Shown: positions 1 to 9,097 of the stretch, piece after piece
Layout of the letters: each line of letters opens with the position of its first letter
Position numbering within the stretch: the first letter of the stretch is position 1
Assembly (NCBI RefSeq): GCF_040702505.1
Contig: NZ_JBFBLC010000001.1
Coordinates: forward strand, 372,001 to 436,000
DNA from: Terrabacter sp040702505
GTDB lineage: Bacteria > Actinomycetota > Actinomycetes > Actinomycetales > Dermatophilaceae
Direction: 5' to 3'
Length of the DNA stretch: 64,000 bases
Made by a program: the position numbers and the translations under genes
Notes under the pieces: generated by a model
Database searches by the model: none
What the model saw: the letters and a program-made list of their open reading frames with translations, nothing else
What the model was told of the DNA's origin: nothing

Positions 1-707
1 GCCTCGGCGGCGCTCTGGCCGAGGTGCTTCTGCTTGACGAGCACCCCGAACACGTCGGAGATCGACTCGTTGAGGGCGCCCGACTGCCCCTGGTAGAGCA
101 GCCCGGCCGTGTGCTCGGTGACGCCGTGGGCCAGCTCGTGGCCGATGACGTCGAGGCTCTTGGTGAACCGCTCGAAGATGACCCCGTCGCCGTCGCCGAA
201 GACCATCTGCGAGCCGTCCCAGAAGGCGTTGTCGTAGTTCTGGCCGTAGTGGACGGTGGCCAGCAACGGCATGCCCTTGCCGTCGAGCGAGTCACGGGAG
301 TATGCCGTCCACCACAGCTCCCAGGTCGCGCCGAGCCCGTCGTAGGCCTCGTCGGCCGCCGGATCGCCGGTGGCGGGCTGGCCCTCGGCGCGCACCTGTG
401 TGCCGGGCGTGGTCTGCGTGCCATGGGTGTCGTAGATCGTGCGCTTCGGGCCGGTGCCCTGAGCCTCCTCCGGCGCGGCGACGCCCGCGGGCCGGGGCAC
501 CTGTCGCGTCGTGGCCCGAGCCGTGGGGGTGCGCCGGGCGCTGCGGAGCCGCTCGTCGTGGCGCAACGCGTCACGCGCTTGGGCCGCGAGGGCCGGCTCG
601 TCGCTCGAGGCCAGCGCCTCGAGGACGTAGGGCGGCACGATCGCACAGTGGCTCTCGTGCGTCGGCAGGGCTGCGGGTCCAGGGGTCGAGGTCCGGTGCG
701 AGGTCAT
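1..707 (-). CDS. M4 family (thermolysin/protealysin-like) metallopeptidase, 3' end off the window
   Basis: Zinc endopeptidase of family M4. The translated 235 residues contain the zinc-binding helix HELAHGVTEH at about residues 190-199 and, about 20 residues on, ALNESISDVFG, which supplies the third zinc ligand (Glu). The N-terminus carries a short region with the PPYVLEALA motif typical of protealysin-type propeptides. There is no signal peptide, as in protealysins, so the enzyme may be cytosolic or exported by another route. The ATG at 707 is the natural start. The gene runs off the left edge and lacks its C-terminal alpha-helical domain here. It lies 203 bp downstream of dciA on the same strand, a position usually held by gyrB in Actinobacteria. 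Confidence 0.9.
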   Translation of the reverse strand, partial: MTSHRTSTPGPAALPTHESHCAIVPPYVLEALASSDEPALAAQARDALRHDERLRSARRTPTARATTRQVPRPAGVAAPEEAQGTGPKRTIYDTHGTQTTPGTQVRAEGQPATGDPAADEAYDGLGATWELWWTAYSRDSLDGKGMPLLATVHYGQNYDNAFWDGSQMVFGDGDGVIFERFTKSLDVIGHELAHGVTEHTAGLLYQGQSGALNESISDVFGVLVKQKHLGQSAAE

Positions 708-910
708 GACGCCAGTGTGCGACCGGACACCGACACTCGCGCGCCGAGAGCTGCCGGCCTGAGCCCGTGGCTGCTGGCCCAGGGCGGGGTGGGCTGCCCA
801 CGTCCGGAGGGCGCGCCTGCCCTGTGGACAAACGACGGAAAGTGCCCACTCGACGTGGCTGGGGGTGGGAGTGGGGGTCCGTCGTGGGTGACGTGGGGTG
901 TGGGTCGGGG
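708..910. other. intergenic region with a DnaA box and one copy of a dispersed 15-mer
   Basis: This is a non-coding gap between dciA and the M4 peptidase. It contains a perfect DnaA-box sequence on the minus strand (TGTGGACAA, 823-831). Next to it, at 840-854, is AAGTGCCCACTCGAC, a 15-mer that recurs three times within the transglutaminase-like gene near 49 kb. I see no gene in it. Confidence 0.5.
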
Positions 911-1468
911 TCAGCCGTAGGTGTCGCGGGGGCCGCGGGAGTCGGGGGAGCGACGGCCACCGCGGCTCCACGACGGCGCCCCGGGTCCGACGATCTTGAG
1001 CTCGCTGACCGCACCGGCGCCGATCTCCTCATCGATCCGGGCCAGCAGTGAGGAGGCGAGCAGCTTCATCTGCGTGGCCCAGGCCGTCGAGTCGGCACGC
1101 ACCGTGAGGATCCCGTCGACGAACGTCAGCGGCTCCACGTGTCCGGCGATGTCGGGTCCCACGATCTCGGGCCAGCGGCCCATCACCGACCCGACGGCGA
1201 CGTCGACCTTCCATCCTCGGTCGAGGAGCAGCCGGTCGAGCTGGTCGCCGAGCAGCGCGGGGTCGCGCCCGTCGCGCGCGGAGCCGGACAGCACCGGGGC
1301 GTGGCCGATGGGGCGGCGGCGCTTCTTCGGCTTCATCCCCGGCCGCAGGCCCTTCTCGGCGGCCGCGGCTCTCGCGCGGGCCAGTGCCGATGCGGCCGCG
1401 TCGGCGATGCGGGTGTCCTCGTCGCTCGGCTCGGGCACCTCCTCGGGATCGAAGCCCTCGTCAGCCAC
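911..1468 (-). CDS. dciA: DciA family protein (DUF721), replicative-helicase-associated
   Basis: The 185-residue protein has an acidic N-terminus, a basic stretch (KPKKRRRPIGHAP) around residues 47-59, and then the DUF721 core (LLDRGWKVDVAVGSVMGRW through VDGILTVRADSTAWATQMKL), which has the KH-like fold of DciA. DciA proteins bind the replicative helicase DnaB and help load or activate it at the origin in bacteria lacking DnaC/DnaI. The start overlaps the 3' end of recF by 8 bp, so the two genes are probably translated as one operon. The position directly after recF is the usual actinobacterial one. Confidence 0.9.
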   Translation of the reverse strand: MADEGFDPEEVPEPSDEDTRIADAAASALARARAAAAEKGLRPGMKPKKRRRPIGHAPVLSGSARDGRDPALLGDQLDRLLLDRGWKVDVAVGSVMGRWPEIVGPDIAGHVEPLTFVDGILTVRADSTAWATQMKLLASSLLARIDEEIGAGAVSELKIVGPGAPSWSRGGRRSPDSRGPRDTYG

Positions 1469-2837
1469 CGCTCACCTCCTCGTCCGCACCCGCCTCGACA
1501 CCGTCCGTGGTGTCCGGCCCGTCCGGCCCGCCGGGCCGGATATCCGAGCCGTGCTCGCCGGCGCCCTCCGCCTCCGGAGCACCGGAGCCGTCGGAGGTCT
1601 CGGAGTCCGTGGGTTCGGCCGCCGGTGAGCCGGCCAGGTGCACCTGGCCCAGCTCGACGGCATACGTCGTCCCGCTCTCGCGGAGCGTGTCGGGCACGTC
1701 GGCGCCCACGGCCGCCGTGATGAGCACCTGCTCGCAGTCGGCGACGAGCGTCGCGAGGCGCTCCCGGCGCCCCGAGTCGAGCTCGGCGAAGACGTCGTCG
1801 AGCACGAGCACCGGGTCATCGCCGAGGTCGCGTCGCAGGAGCCGGTATGCGGCGAGCTTGAGTCCCAGCGCGAAGCTCCACGACTCGCCGTGGCTGGCGT
1901 AGCCCTTGGCCGGCAGCTCGCCGAGCGAGAGGACGAGGTCGTCGCGGTGCGGCCCGACGAGCGAGACGCCACGCTCGATCTCGCTCGAGCGCAACTGCTC
2001 GAGGGTCTCGAGCATGCCGGCGCGCAGCTCCTCGATCTCGGGCACCTCTCCCGCGGCGAGCCGCTTGGCGAGGTCCTCGTGCAGGGAGCTGCGGTAGGTG
2101 GCGCGGGCGTTGGACGAGGCCGCGCTCACGGCGTCGTAGCACTCGCCGAGGTCGGGGGCCAGGTCGCGCAGCAGGCGCAGGCGCGCGTACAGCAGCTGGG
2201 CGCCGACGGTCGCGAGGTGGTCGTTCCACACGACGAGCGTGTGCAGGGCCGCCTCGCGCGCCTCGTCGAGCGGCGGCTCCCCGTCCCGTGGCGGACGGGG
2301 TGGGCGACGGGCGCCCTTGCGCAGCACCGGCGCGGCCGACTTCAGCAGGGCGTTGCGCTGCTTGAGGATCTTGTCGTAGTCCGATCGCACGCCCGACCAC
2401 CGCGGCTGGCGCTGGACGAGCAGCTCGTCGAGGAACCGGCGCCGCTCGGACGGGTCGCCCTTGACGAGGGCGAGGTCCTCCGGCGCGAAGAGGACGGTGC
2501 GCACCGTGCCGAGCACGTCGCGCGGGCGGGACACGGGGGAGCGGCCGAGCCGAGCGCGGTTGGCGCGGCCGGGGGTGATCTCGAGCTCGACCATCGTCTC
2601 GCGGTCGTCACGCACGATCGCCCCGCGCACGATCGCCTGGGCGGCGCCGAAGCGCACCAGCGGCTGGTCGGTGGCGACCCGGTGCGAGCCGAGCGTCGCG
2701 AGGTAGCCCACCGCCTCGACGAGGTTGGTCTTCCCCTGCCCGTTCAGCCCGACGAGCGTGGTGACGCCCGGGGTCAGCGCGAGCTCGGCGCTCGGGTAGC
2801 TCCGGAAGTCCTTGAGGGTCAGGTGGCGGACGTGCAC
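1461..2837 (-). CDS. recF: DNA replication and repair protein RecF
   Basis: The 458-residue SMC-like ABC ATPase loads RecA at gaps in DNA. The protein begins VHVRHLTLKDFRSYPSAEL, the standard RecF start, followed by Walker A GLNGQGKTNL. The signature region lies in the middle (LSLGELPAKGYASHGESW), and the Walker B segment VLVLDDVFAELD is near residue 350. I chose the GTG at 2837 because the longer in-frame extension overlaps non-conserved sequence. The C-terminus has an acidic, Gly/Asp/Glu-rich tail of about 60 residues that is not part of the conserved fold. It sits 76 bp after gnd and overlaps dciA by 8 bp. Confidence 0.95.
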   Translation of the reverse strand: MHVRHLTLKDFRSYPSAELALTPGVTTLVGLNGQGKTNLVEAVGYLATLGSHRVATDQPLVRFGAAQAIVRGAIVRDDRETMVELEITPGRANRARLGRSPVSRPRDVLGTVRTVLFAPEDLALVKGDPSERRRFLDELLVQRQPRWSGVRSDYDKILKQRNALLKSAAPVLRKGARRPPRPPRDGEPPLDEAREAALHTLVVWNDHLATVGAQLLYARLRLLRDLAPDLGECYDAVSAASSNARATYRSSLHEDLAKRLAAGEVPEIEELRAGMLETLEQLRSSEIERGVSLVGPHRDDLVLSLGELPAKGYASHGESWSFALGLKLAAYRLLRRDLGDDPVLVLDDVFAELDSGRRERLATLVADCEQVLITAAVGADVPDTLRESGTTYAVELGQVHLAGSPAAEPTDSETSDGSGAPEAEGAGEHGSDIRPGGPDGPDTTDGVEAGADEEVSGG

Positions 2838-2913
2838 GTCAGGGTCGCGGGTTTCTCGGGGTCGGCCGGCGGGACACCGGCCGGCAGCGGGCTGCCGGCC
2901 GGACTTGCGGGTG

Positions 2914-4005
2914 TCAGGACGAGGTGTCCTGGGTGCCCGACGTGGGGCCACCACCGGGGGCGCCGCCACCGGTGGAACCGGTGCCGGAGGATGGACCGGC
3001 GGTCGAGGCCTCGACGGCGGCCTCGCTAGGGTGGTCCGGCGTGGTGGCCTTCTCCTTGGCGGCGGCGGGGGCCGGGTGGGTTGAGCCCTCGGCGCCGGTC
3101 TGGTTGCGCAGCTCCTCGCCCTCGGCGATCGTCATGACCTGGTGGCCGCCGAACTGGCCGCGCAGGGCCGCGACGGCCTGCATCGTCGGCGAGCTCTGCT
3201 GGCGGGAGGCGAAGCGGGCGAAAAGCGAGGCGGAGATGACGGGCATCGGCACGCCGAGCGCGATGGCCTCCTCGACGGTCCACCGGCCCTCGCCGGAGTC
3301 GTTGGTGTAGTCGGAGACGTCGTCCAGGTGCGGGTTCTCCTCGAGGGCCTTGACCATGAGGTCGAGCAGCCAGGAGCGCACGACGGTGCCACGGCTCCAG
3401 GCCTTGAAGGCGCCCGGGACGTCCTTGACGATGTCCTTCTTCTCGAGCAGCTCGTAGCCCTCGGCGTAGGCCGCCATCAGGCCGTACTCGATGCCGTTGT
3501 GGACCATCTTCGTGTAGTGGCCGGCGCCGACCTCGCCGGCGTGGACGAAGCCCTCCTCGCGCGGGCCCTCGGGCCGCAGCGCGTCGAAGATCGGCATGGC
3601 CCGCTCGACCCACTTCTGCTCGCCGCCGCACATCAGGCCGTAGCCGTTGTCGAGCCCCCAGATGCCGCCGCTGACGCCGCAGTCGACGTAGCCGATCTGC
3701 TTCTCGCCGAGCACCTTGGCGTTCTCGAAGTCGTCGGTGAAGCGCGAGTTGCCGCCGTCGATGACGAGGTCGCCGGGCTCGAGCAGCTCACCGAGGGCCT
3801 TGACGGTCTCACGCGTGGGGTCGCCGGCCGGGACCATGACCCACACGACGCGGGGGGCCTCGAGCGCCTTGACGAGGTCCTCGAGCGTGCCCACGTCGGC
3901 GACGTCGGGGTTGCGGTCGAAGCCGACCACCTCGTGGCCCGCGCGGCGCAACCGCTCGCGCATGTTGCCGCCCATCTTGCCGAGACCGATGAGACCGAGC
4001 TGCAT
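2914..4005 (-). CDS. gnd: 6-phosphogluconate dehydrogenase, decarboxylating (short actinobacterial type)
   Basis: The enzyme oxidatively decarboxylates 6-phosphogluconate to ribulose 5-phosphate in the pentose phosphate pathway. The protein (363 aa) starts MQLGLIGLGKMGGNM, a Rossmann GxGxxG motif. It contains the substrate-binding segment DCGVSGGIWGLDNGY and the catalytic lysine region HYTKMVHNGIEYG. The ATG at 4005 is preceded by an AGAAAGG ribosome-binding site. Upstream in-frame codons lack conservation. The last 60 or so residues are a low-complexity Pro/Gly/Ser/Thr tail. The position between dnaN and recF is conserved in many Actinobacteria. Confidence 0.95.
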   Translation of the reverse strand: MQLGLIGLGKMGGNMRERLRRAGHEVVGFDRNPDVADVGTLEDLVKALEAPRVVWVMVPAGDPTRETVKALGELLEPGDLVIDGGNSRFTDDFENAKVLGEKQIGYVDCGVSGGIWGLDNGYGLMCGGEQKWVERAMPIFDALRPEGPREEGFVHAGEVGAGHYTKMVHNGIEYGLMAAYAEGYELLEKKDIVKDVPGAFKAWSRGTVVRSWLLDLMVKALEENPHLDDVSDYTNDSGEGRWTVEEAIALGVPMPVISASLFARFASRQQSSPTMQAVAALRGQFGGHQVMTIAEGEELRNQTGAEGSTHPAPAAAKEKATTPDHPSEAAVEASTAGPSSGTGSTGGGAPGGGPTSGTQDTSS

Positions 4006-4115
4006 GTCGCGTGCCTTTCTGCGGGGGAGCGTGCGGGGCTGTTCGAGGCTACGCCAGCCCGGCGGCATACGGCGCGGGCAGGGGGCGGTGGCCGGTGGAG
4101 GACCGGGGTGCTACG

Positions 4116-5243
4116 TCAGCTGGCGAAGCGCACCGGCATCAGGACGTAGCGGTAGCTGCTGTCGGGCTGGGAGTCGGCCTCGGCCTGGCCGGTGAGGACC
4201 GCCGGGCGGCTGGGCTGGGTGAATGACAGCCGGCTCCACTGCGTGCCGACCGCGTGCAGGCCGTCGAGGAGGAACTGCGGGTTGAACGCGATCTGGATCT
4301 CGGGGCCGTCGAGCGTGGCCTCGACCGCCTCGGAGGCCTGGGCGTCGTCGCCGGTGCCGGCCTCGATGGCGACCTGGCCGTCGGTGAACTTCAGCAGCAC
4401 CGGGGTGTTGCGCTCGGCGACGAGGGCCACGCGCTTGACGGCCTCCTCGAGCGCCGCGGTCTCGACGACGGCCTCGGTGTCGACGGAGGTCGGGAAGATC
4501 GAGGTGACCTTCGGGTACTCGCCGTCGAGCAGGCGCGTTGTCGCGCGGCGACGGCCCGCCTCGAAGCCGATGAGCCCGTCACCGCCCTGGCCGAGGGCCA
4601 GCTCGACCGAGCCGGAGGCGCCGAGAGCGCGGGCCGTGTCGGAGAGCTGGCGGGCCGGGATGAGGGCCACGTGGTTCGCGTCCGGCGCAGCGGGGCTCCA
4701 GGTGAGCTCACGCATCGCGAGGCGGTAGCGGTCGGTGGCGAGCAGGGTGACCTTGTCGCCGTCGATCTCCATGCGCACGCCCGTCAGGATCGGCAGGGTG
4801 TCGCCCTTGTCGGCCGCGACGGAGACCTGCGCGACCGCCTGGGTGAAGACGTCGCCGGCGATGGTGCCGCTCGCCTCGGGCGCCGCGGGGAGCGTCGGGT
4901 AGTCGGAGACGGGCATCTCACGCAGCGCGAACCGCGAGGACCCGCACGCGACGTTGACCTTCGTGCCGTCGGTGCTCACGTCGATCGGCTTGTTGGGCAG
5001 GTTGCGGGAGATGTCGGCGAGCAGGCGCCCGAGGACGAGCACCTGACCGGCCTCGGCCACGTCGGCCGGGACGGTGATGCGCGCGGACATCTCGTAGTCG
5101 AACGCCGAGAGCGTCAGGGTGCCGTCCTCGGCGGCCTCGACGAGGACGCCGGCGAGGACCGGCACGGGCGGGCGCGCCGGCAGGCCACGGGCCACCCAGG
5201 TCACGGCCTCGGCCAAGACGTCTCGCTCAACCCGAAACTTCAC
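4116..5243 (-). CDS. dnaN: DNA polymerase III beta subunit (sliding clamp)
   Basis: This 375-residue ring-forming clamp tethers DNA polymerase III and other partners to DNA. It begins VKFRVERDVLAEAVTW at a GTG codon. It shows the three-fold repeated clamp domain, with the conserved SRFALREMPVSDYPTLP segment and the C-terminal peptide-binding pocket end YRYVLMPVRF. The length is typical. It is followed by gnd on the same strand and preceded by the DnaA-box-rich gap taken here as oriC. Confidence 0.97.
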   Translation of the reverse strand: MKFRVERDVLAEAVTWVARGLPARPPVPVLAGVLVEAAEDGTLTLSAFDYEMSARITVPADVAEAGQVLVLGRLLADISRNLPNKPIDVSTDGTKVNVACGSSRFALREMPVSDYPTLPAAPEASGTIAGDVFTQAVAQVSVAADKGDTLPILTGVRMEIDGDKVTLLATDRYRLAMRELTWSPAAPDANHVALIPARQLSDTARALGASGSVELALGQGGDGLIGFEAGRRRATTRLLDGEYPKVTSIFPTSVDTEAVVETAALEEAVKRVALVAERNTPVLLKFTDGQVAIEAGTGDDAQASEAVEATLDGPEIQIAFNPQFLLDGLHAVGTQWSRLSFTQPSRPAVLTGQAEADSQPDSSYRYVLMPVRFAS

Positions 5244-5962
5244 GGTGCACTCACTTCGACAGGGAAGGACATTGGGGCTCAGACACTAGTGCCTGCCGGT
5301 GACCGGCACCACACACACTCCCGAATCCGGCAGCAGGCCCAAATCCCTCGAACCGGGCGCCCTCTCGGTCGGTGTCGCGAAGCCTCGTTGTCGGGGCATC
5401 TCCCTTGTTCGAGGGTCTCGTCATAGTCATAGGTGCTGTGGATCCTGTGGACAACCGGCGTCGTCGCTGGTCACGGGCCGGATGGCCATGTGCAGGAGGT
5501 GTGGGGCGAACGCTGCGGTCACAGGACGTGGCTGGGGACGGATTCCCGGCGTGCACACCGTCCTCACAGCCCCGGTGCGAGTTGTCCGCAGTCAGGGGCC
5601 GCTCATCCACAGTTGTCCACAGGCCCGTGTGGAAACCGCGGCGGCATATGACCGCTTTGGCGCGCTTGCTGACTAGTCAGCTGTGCAGAACCCGGCGGCT
5701 GCTTATCCCCAGACTTGTCCACAGTCGGTGGACAACGTCGACCGGGGTGGCCGTTGTGAGCGTCATGCAGGCCCCCTCGTCACCCGAGCATCGTGTGCAC
5801 ACAGCTGTGGAGAGAGCTGTGGACAGATGTGGGTTCCGGCGCCGGGTCGTGGTCCTCACGTGGCGCGCGGACGGGCGCCCGGGGGTACGCGAGAGCCGAC
5901 CCGGCGGCATACGCCATCGGCCCCGTGAAGGGGCGCTCGGGCCGGCTGGGAGGCGAACGGCC
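5244..5962. other. probable origin of replication (oriC) with DnaA-box cluster
   Basis: The 719-bp gap between dnaN and dnaA is where oriC lies in Streptomyces and Mycobacterium. Perfect TTGTCCACA boxes are at 5613-5621 and 5715-5723 on plus and at 5446-5454 on minus. One-mismatch boxes are at 5582-5590, 5603-5611, 5628-5636, 5703-5711, 5727-5735 and 5818-5826. A 12-bp palindrome CTGACTAGTCAG lies at 5669-5680, and there is a relatively AT-richer patch around 5641-5660. I see no gene. The dnaN and dnaA genes both read leftward, so the dnaN promoter must also be here. Confidence 0.85.
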
Positions 5963-7603
5963 TCAGTGGGACTGCTGGCGGATCCGGTTGGTCAGCTCGG
6001 TGACCTGGTTGTAGATGGCGCGACGCTCGCCCATCAGCTCACGGATCTTGCGGTCGGCGTGCATGACGGTCGTGTGGTCGCGACCGCCGAAGTGCTGGCC
6101 GATCTTCGGCAGGGACAGGTCGGTCATCTCGCGACAGAGGTACATCGCGATCTGGCGCGCCGTGACGAGCTGACGGGAGCGGGACGAGCCGCACAGGTCC
6201 TCGAGCGTCACGGCGTAGTACGCGGCCGTGACGGCCATGATCGTCGCCGCCGTCACCTGGTTGGGCGTCTCGTTCGGCAGCACGTCCTTGAGGACGATCT
6301 CCGCGAGCGGCAGGTCGACCGCCTGCCGGTTCAGGTTGCTGAACGCCGTGACGCGGATCAGGGCGCCCTCGAGCTCGCGGATGTTGGTGCTGAAGTTCGT
6401 CGCGATGTACTCGAGCACGTCGTCCGGGACCTTCATCCGGTCCTGGATCGCCTTCTTGCGCAGGATCGCGATGCGGGTCTCGAGGTCGGGCGGCTGCACG
6501 TCGGTCAGGAGGCCCGACTCGAAGCGCGTGCGCATCCGGTCCTCGAAGCCCGAGAGCTCACGCGGCGGCAGGTCGCTGGTGATGACGATCTGCTTGTTCG
6601 CGTTGTGCAGGGTGTTGAAGGTGTGGAAGAACTCCTCCTGGGTCTGCAGCTTGCCCTGGAGGAACTGGATGTCGTCGATGAGCAGCACGTCGACGCTGCG
6701 GTAGCGGTTCTGGAACGCGCTCGCCTTGTCGTCGCGGATGCTGTTGATGAAGTCGTTGGTGAACTCCTCGGAGTTCACGTAGCGCACCCGCACGTTGGGG
6801 AACATCGTCCGGGCGTAGTGCCCGATCGCGTGCAGCAGGTGTGTCTTGCCCAGCCCCGACTCGCCGTAGACGAAGAGCGGGTTGTACGCCTTGGCCGGGG
6901 CCTCGGCGACCGCGACCGCCGCCGCGTGGGCGAAGCGGTTGCTCGCGCCGATGACGAAGGTGTCGAAGGTGTACTTCGGGTTGAGCCGGGTGTCACCCGG
7001 CGAGCTGGGCTCGGGGCGGTGTTGCAGTCGCAGCGGCCCGCTCTCACCGCCGCTCAACGGGTCGGGACCGAGCTCCATGCGCGTCTGGTCACCCGGACCC
7101 GGGTATGCCGGCTGGCGCGGTTCGTCGAGGTCGGCGCCGTTGAGCGCGGGCGCGCTCTCGGCGAGGTCGCGCAGGGGGTTGGCCCCCGGGGCGCCGTACC
7201 CTCCGTAGCCCTGGCCACCGGCAGCGCCGGGGGCTGTGTGGGCGCCGTTGTGGGGGGCCGGGCGGCCGGGGCCGCGGGAGCCCTCGTGCACCGAGGCCTG
7301 CCCGGTCGGCTCATCGGTGACGAGGCCGAGGTCGGTCTCGAGGCTCTCGTCGACCGACACGGCGAGCTGCACGGGGTGGCCGAGCTCGCTGGCCAGCGCC
7401 GCGTGGATCTGCTCCCGGACCCGCTGCTCGAGGAAGTCCTTGGTGAAGGTGTTGGGGGCGCGGACGAGAGCGGTCTGGTCGAGCACGCCGACGAGCCGGC
7501 AGAGACGCACGAACGCGCGTTCCTGGTTGGACAGGCCCACCGAGTCGAGGGTGCCGAGCGTCTGGCGCCAGATCTGTGCGTAGTCGACGCCGGCCTCGCT
7601 CAC
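5963..7603 (-). CDS. dnaA: chromosomal replication initiator protein DnaA
   Basis: The 546-residue AAA+ initiator binds DnaA boxes and melts oriC. Domain I is at the N-terminus (VSEAGVDYAQIWRQTLGTL). A Pro/Gly-rich domain II linker spans about residues 90-200. Domain III has Walker A GESGLGKTH near residue 248 and Walker B LLIDDIQFL. Domain IV ends with the box-binding helix-turn-helix GGRDHTTVMHA. I chose the GTG at 7603 because AAGGTGG precedes it and the conserved domain I begins there. The long linker is normal for actinobacterial DnaA. Two perfect DnaA boxes about 200 bp upstream suggest autoregulation. Confidence 0.97.
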   Translation of the reverse strand: MSEAGVDYAQIWRQTLGTLDSVGLSNQERAFVRLCRLVGVLDQTALVRAPNTFTKDFLEQRVREQIHAALASELGHPVQLAVSVDESLETDLGLVTDEPTGQASVHEGSRGPGRPAPHNGAHTAPGAAGGQGYGGYGAPGANPLRDLAESAPALNGADLDEPRQPAYPGPGDQTRMELGPDPLSGGESGPLRLQHRPEPSSPGDTRLNPKYTFDTFVIGASNRFAHAAAVAVAEAPAKAYNPLFVYGESGLGKTHLLHAIGHYARTMFPNVRVRYVNSEEFTNDFINSIRDDKASAFQNRYRSVDVLLIDDIQFLQGKLQTQEEFFHTFNTLHNANKQIVITSDLPPRELSGFEDRMRTRFESGLLTDVQPPDLETRIAILRKKAIQDRMKVPDDVLEYIATNFSTNIRELEGALIRVTAFSNLNRQAVDLPLAEIVLKDVLPNETPNQVTAATIMAVTAAYYAVTLEDLCGSSRSRQLVTARQIAMYLCREMTDLSLPKIGQHFGGRDHTTVMHADRKIRELMGERRAIYNQVTELTNRIRQQSH

Positions 7604-8209
7604 CTGAACCCACCTTCCCCTGATCTTGTCTGTGCACTTGCTGGCTTGTCGGATCCACCGGCATCGGTCCGGCTCGTCCCTGTTCGGGATCGGGACCGAG
7701 ACGGCTCGAGTCGGGACTCGACCGCGGTGGCCTGCCTCGATGTCGACACCGAGGCCACCGGTCGGTGTCGTCCGAGCGGTACCCGGCGACACGATGCCCT
7801 GTTGTCCACACGTTTGTCCACAGCCTGTGCAGAAGGTGGCGAGGATCGTGAGAGTCGAAAACCTACAGCGAGGGCGGCGACAATGACAATCGAACGCGGT
7901 CAGGATCTTTCCAGACTGCGGCGTGTCGCCTTGCAATCGCCCGGCGACGTTCCAAGATCAGGGGTTTCGGCCCTGTCGCGCACCGGGGTCCTCGCCGGTT
8001 TGCTTCTCGTTCCGGCGCTCCCGTATCGTTGACCGAGCGTGTCTGCGACCTCTTTCGCATGCCCATGGCCCTCGGGAGCCGGCCTCGCCGGTCTGTCCGT
8101 GGCTCCGTGGGCTTGCCGATTGCGGTCGCATCGGCCACCGCCAGCCCCACCCGGGCGCCGTGCCGACGTCGTCGACGTCGTGCGGGCGCCGCAACCTACG
8201 GAGATCCAC
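7604..8209. promoter_or_regulatory. divergent dnaA/rpmH promoter region with two DnaA boxes
   Basis: This 606-bp gap lies between the divergently read dnaA and rpmH, and I see no gene in it. Two perfect DnaA boxes lie 3 bp apart at 7802-7810 and 7814-7822, consistent with DnaA control of its own transcription. A plausible sigma-70-type promoter for rpmH is TTGCTT (8000-8005), 18 bp, TATCGT (8024-8029). That would leave a 5' leader of roughly 170 nt. The promoter call is weak because it rests on pattern only. Confidence 0.5.
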
Positions 8210-8347
8210 GTGAGCAAGCGCACCTTCCAGCCGAATAACCGTCGCCGCGCCAAGACGCACGGCTTCCGCCTGCGCATGCGCACGCGCGCCGGCCGTGCCA
8301 TCCTCGCCGCCCGCCGTCGCAAGGGCCGCGCCGAGCTCTCGGCCTGA
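8210..8347 (+). CDS. rpmH: 50S ribosomal protein L34
   Basis: The 45-residue, very basic ribosomal protein starts at GTG (8210) with VSKRTFQPNNRRRAKTHGF and contains the L34 signature RMRTRAGRAILAARRRKGR. Longer open reading upstream in the same frame is unrelated in composition and is not used. It is the first gene of the rpmH-rnpA-yidD-yidC-jag-rsmG-parAB series that reads away from dnaA, the classical bacterial arrangement. Confidence 0.97.
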   Translation: MSKRTFQPNNRRRAKTHGFRLRMRTRAGRAILAARRRKGRAELSA

Positions 8348-8365
8348 GCCGCCGGAGGCCGCGGC

Positions 8366-8716
8366 GTGCTGCCGGCACGTCACCGACTGCGTGAACGGTC
8401 GGACTTCACCACGGCAGTACGCGGGCCCGGCGCCAGCAGAGCAGGCGGGCGACTCATCGTCGTGCATGCCAACCGGACCGATGCGCGTGCGGATCTTCCG
8501 CCGCGTGTCGGTTTTGTTGTGTCCAAGGCCGTGGGCAACGCGGTGGTGCGCAACCGCACCAAGCGCCGGCTGCGCGCCAGCGTCGCGACCCGGCTGAACG
8601 GCATACCCGCAGGGCTGGACCTCGTGGTCCGGGCCAACCCCGCGGCGGCCGACGCCGGCTGGGACGAGCTCGACCTCGCGGTGGCCCGCGGACTCGAGAA
8701 GGCGTGCCGGCGATGA
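8366..8716 (+). CDS. rnpA: ribonuclease P protein component
   Basis: This 116-residue basic protein is the subunit of RNase P that matures tRNA 5' ends. The conserved VGNAVVRNRTKRRLR motif (RNR RNA-binding box) lies in the middle, preceded by RVGFVVSKA. It starts at GTG 8366, 18 bp after rpmH. Its stop codon overlaps the yidD start (ATGA), which indicates translational coupling. Confidence 0.95.
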   Translation: MLPARHRLRERSDFTTAVRGPGASRAGGRLIVVHANRTDARADLPPRVGFVVSKAVGNAVVRNRTKRRLRASVATRLNGIPAGLDLVVRANPAAADAGWDELDLAVARGLEKACRR

Positions 8717-9000
8717 GCGCCACCCGCAACCAGGTGCTCGCCTCCCCGCTCGTCCTCCTCGTGCGGCTCTACCAGCGCTTCGTCTCGCCCCTCACGCCGC
8801 CGTCGTGCCGCTTCTACCCGAGCTGCTCCGCGTATGCCGTCGAGGCCCTCACGCGGTTCGGTCCTTTGCGCGGTGGCTGGCTCGCGATCCGCCGGCTCGG
8901 ACGGTGCCACCCGTGGACCCCCGGCGGCGTCGATCCGGTGCCGAGGTCGTGGGCCACCCGCAACGACGTGCGACCCGAGGACTTCCGTCCCAACCCCTGA
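8713..9000 (+). CDS. yidD: membrane protein insertion efficiency factor YidD
   Basis: This is a small (95 aa) inner-membrane-associated protein that assists YidC-dependent insertion. It contains the family hallmark cysteines and the motif CRFYPSCSAYAVEAL, followed by RRLGRCHPWTPGGVDPVP. I prefer the ATG at 8713, which forms an ATGA overlap with the rnpA stop. A GTG three codons earlier is possible. Confidence 0.93.
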   Translation: MSATRNQVLASPLVLLVRLYQRFVSPLTPPSCRFYPSCSAYAVEALTRFGPLRGGWLAIRRLGRCHPWTPGGVDPVPRSWATRNDVRPEDFRPNP

Positions 9001-9097
9001 CCCACCGGCATATGGTTGCCGACCAGTGGTGAGCAGCCCGTCCGGCTCGACCCCGAGCTGACCGACTGCCCACCAGACCACAGAGGAACACACCTTG

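Noticed and set aside
5372..8032. An 886-codon plus-strand open frame across oriC and opposite dnaA.
   Set aside because: It covers the DnaA-box region and is antisense to a certain dnaA. The composition is typical of a shadow frame.
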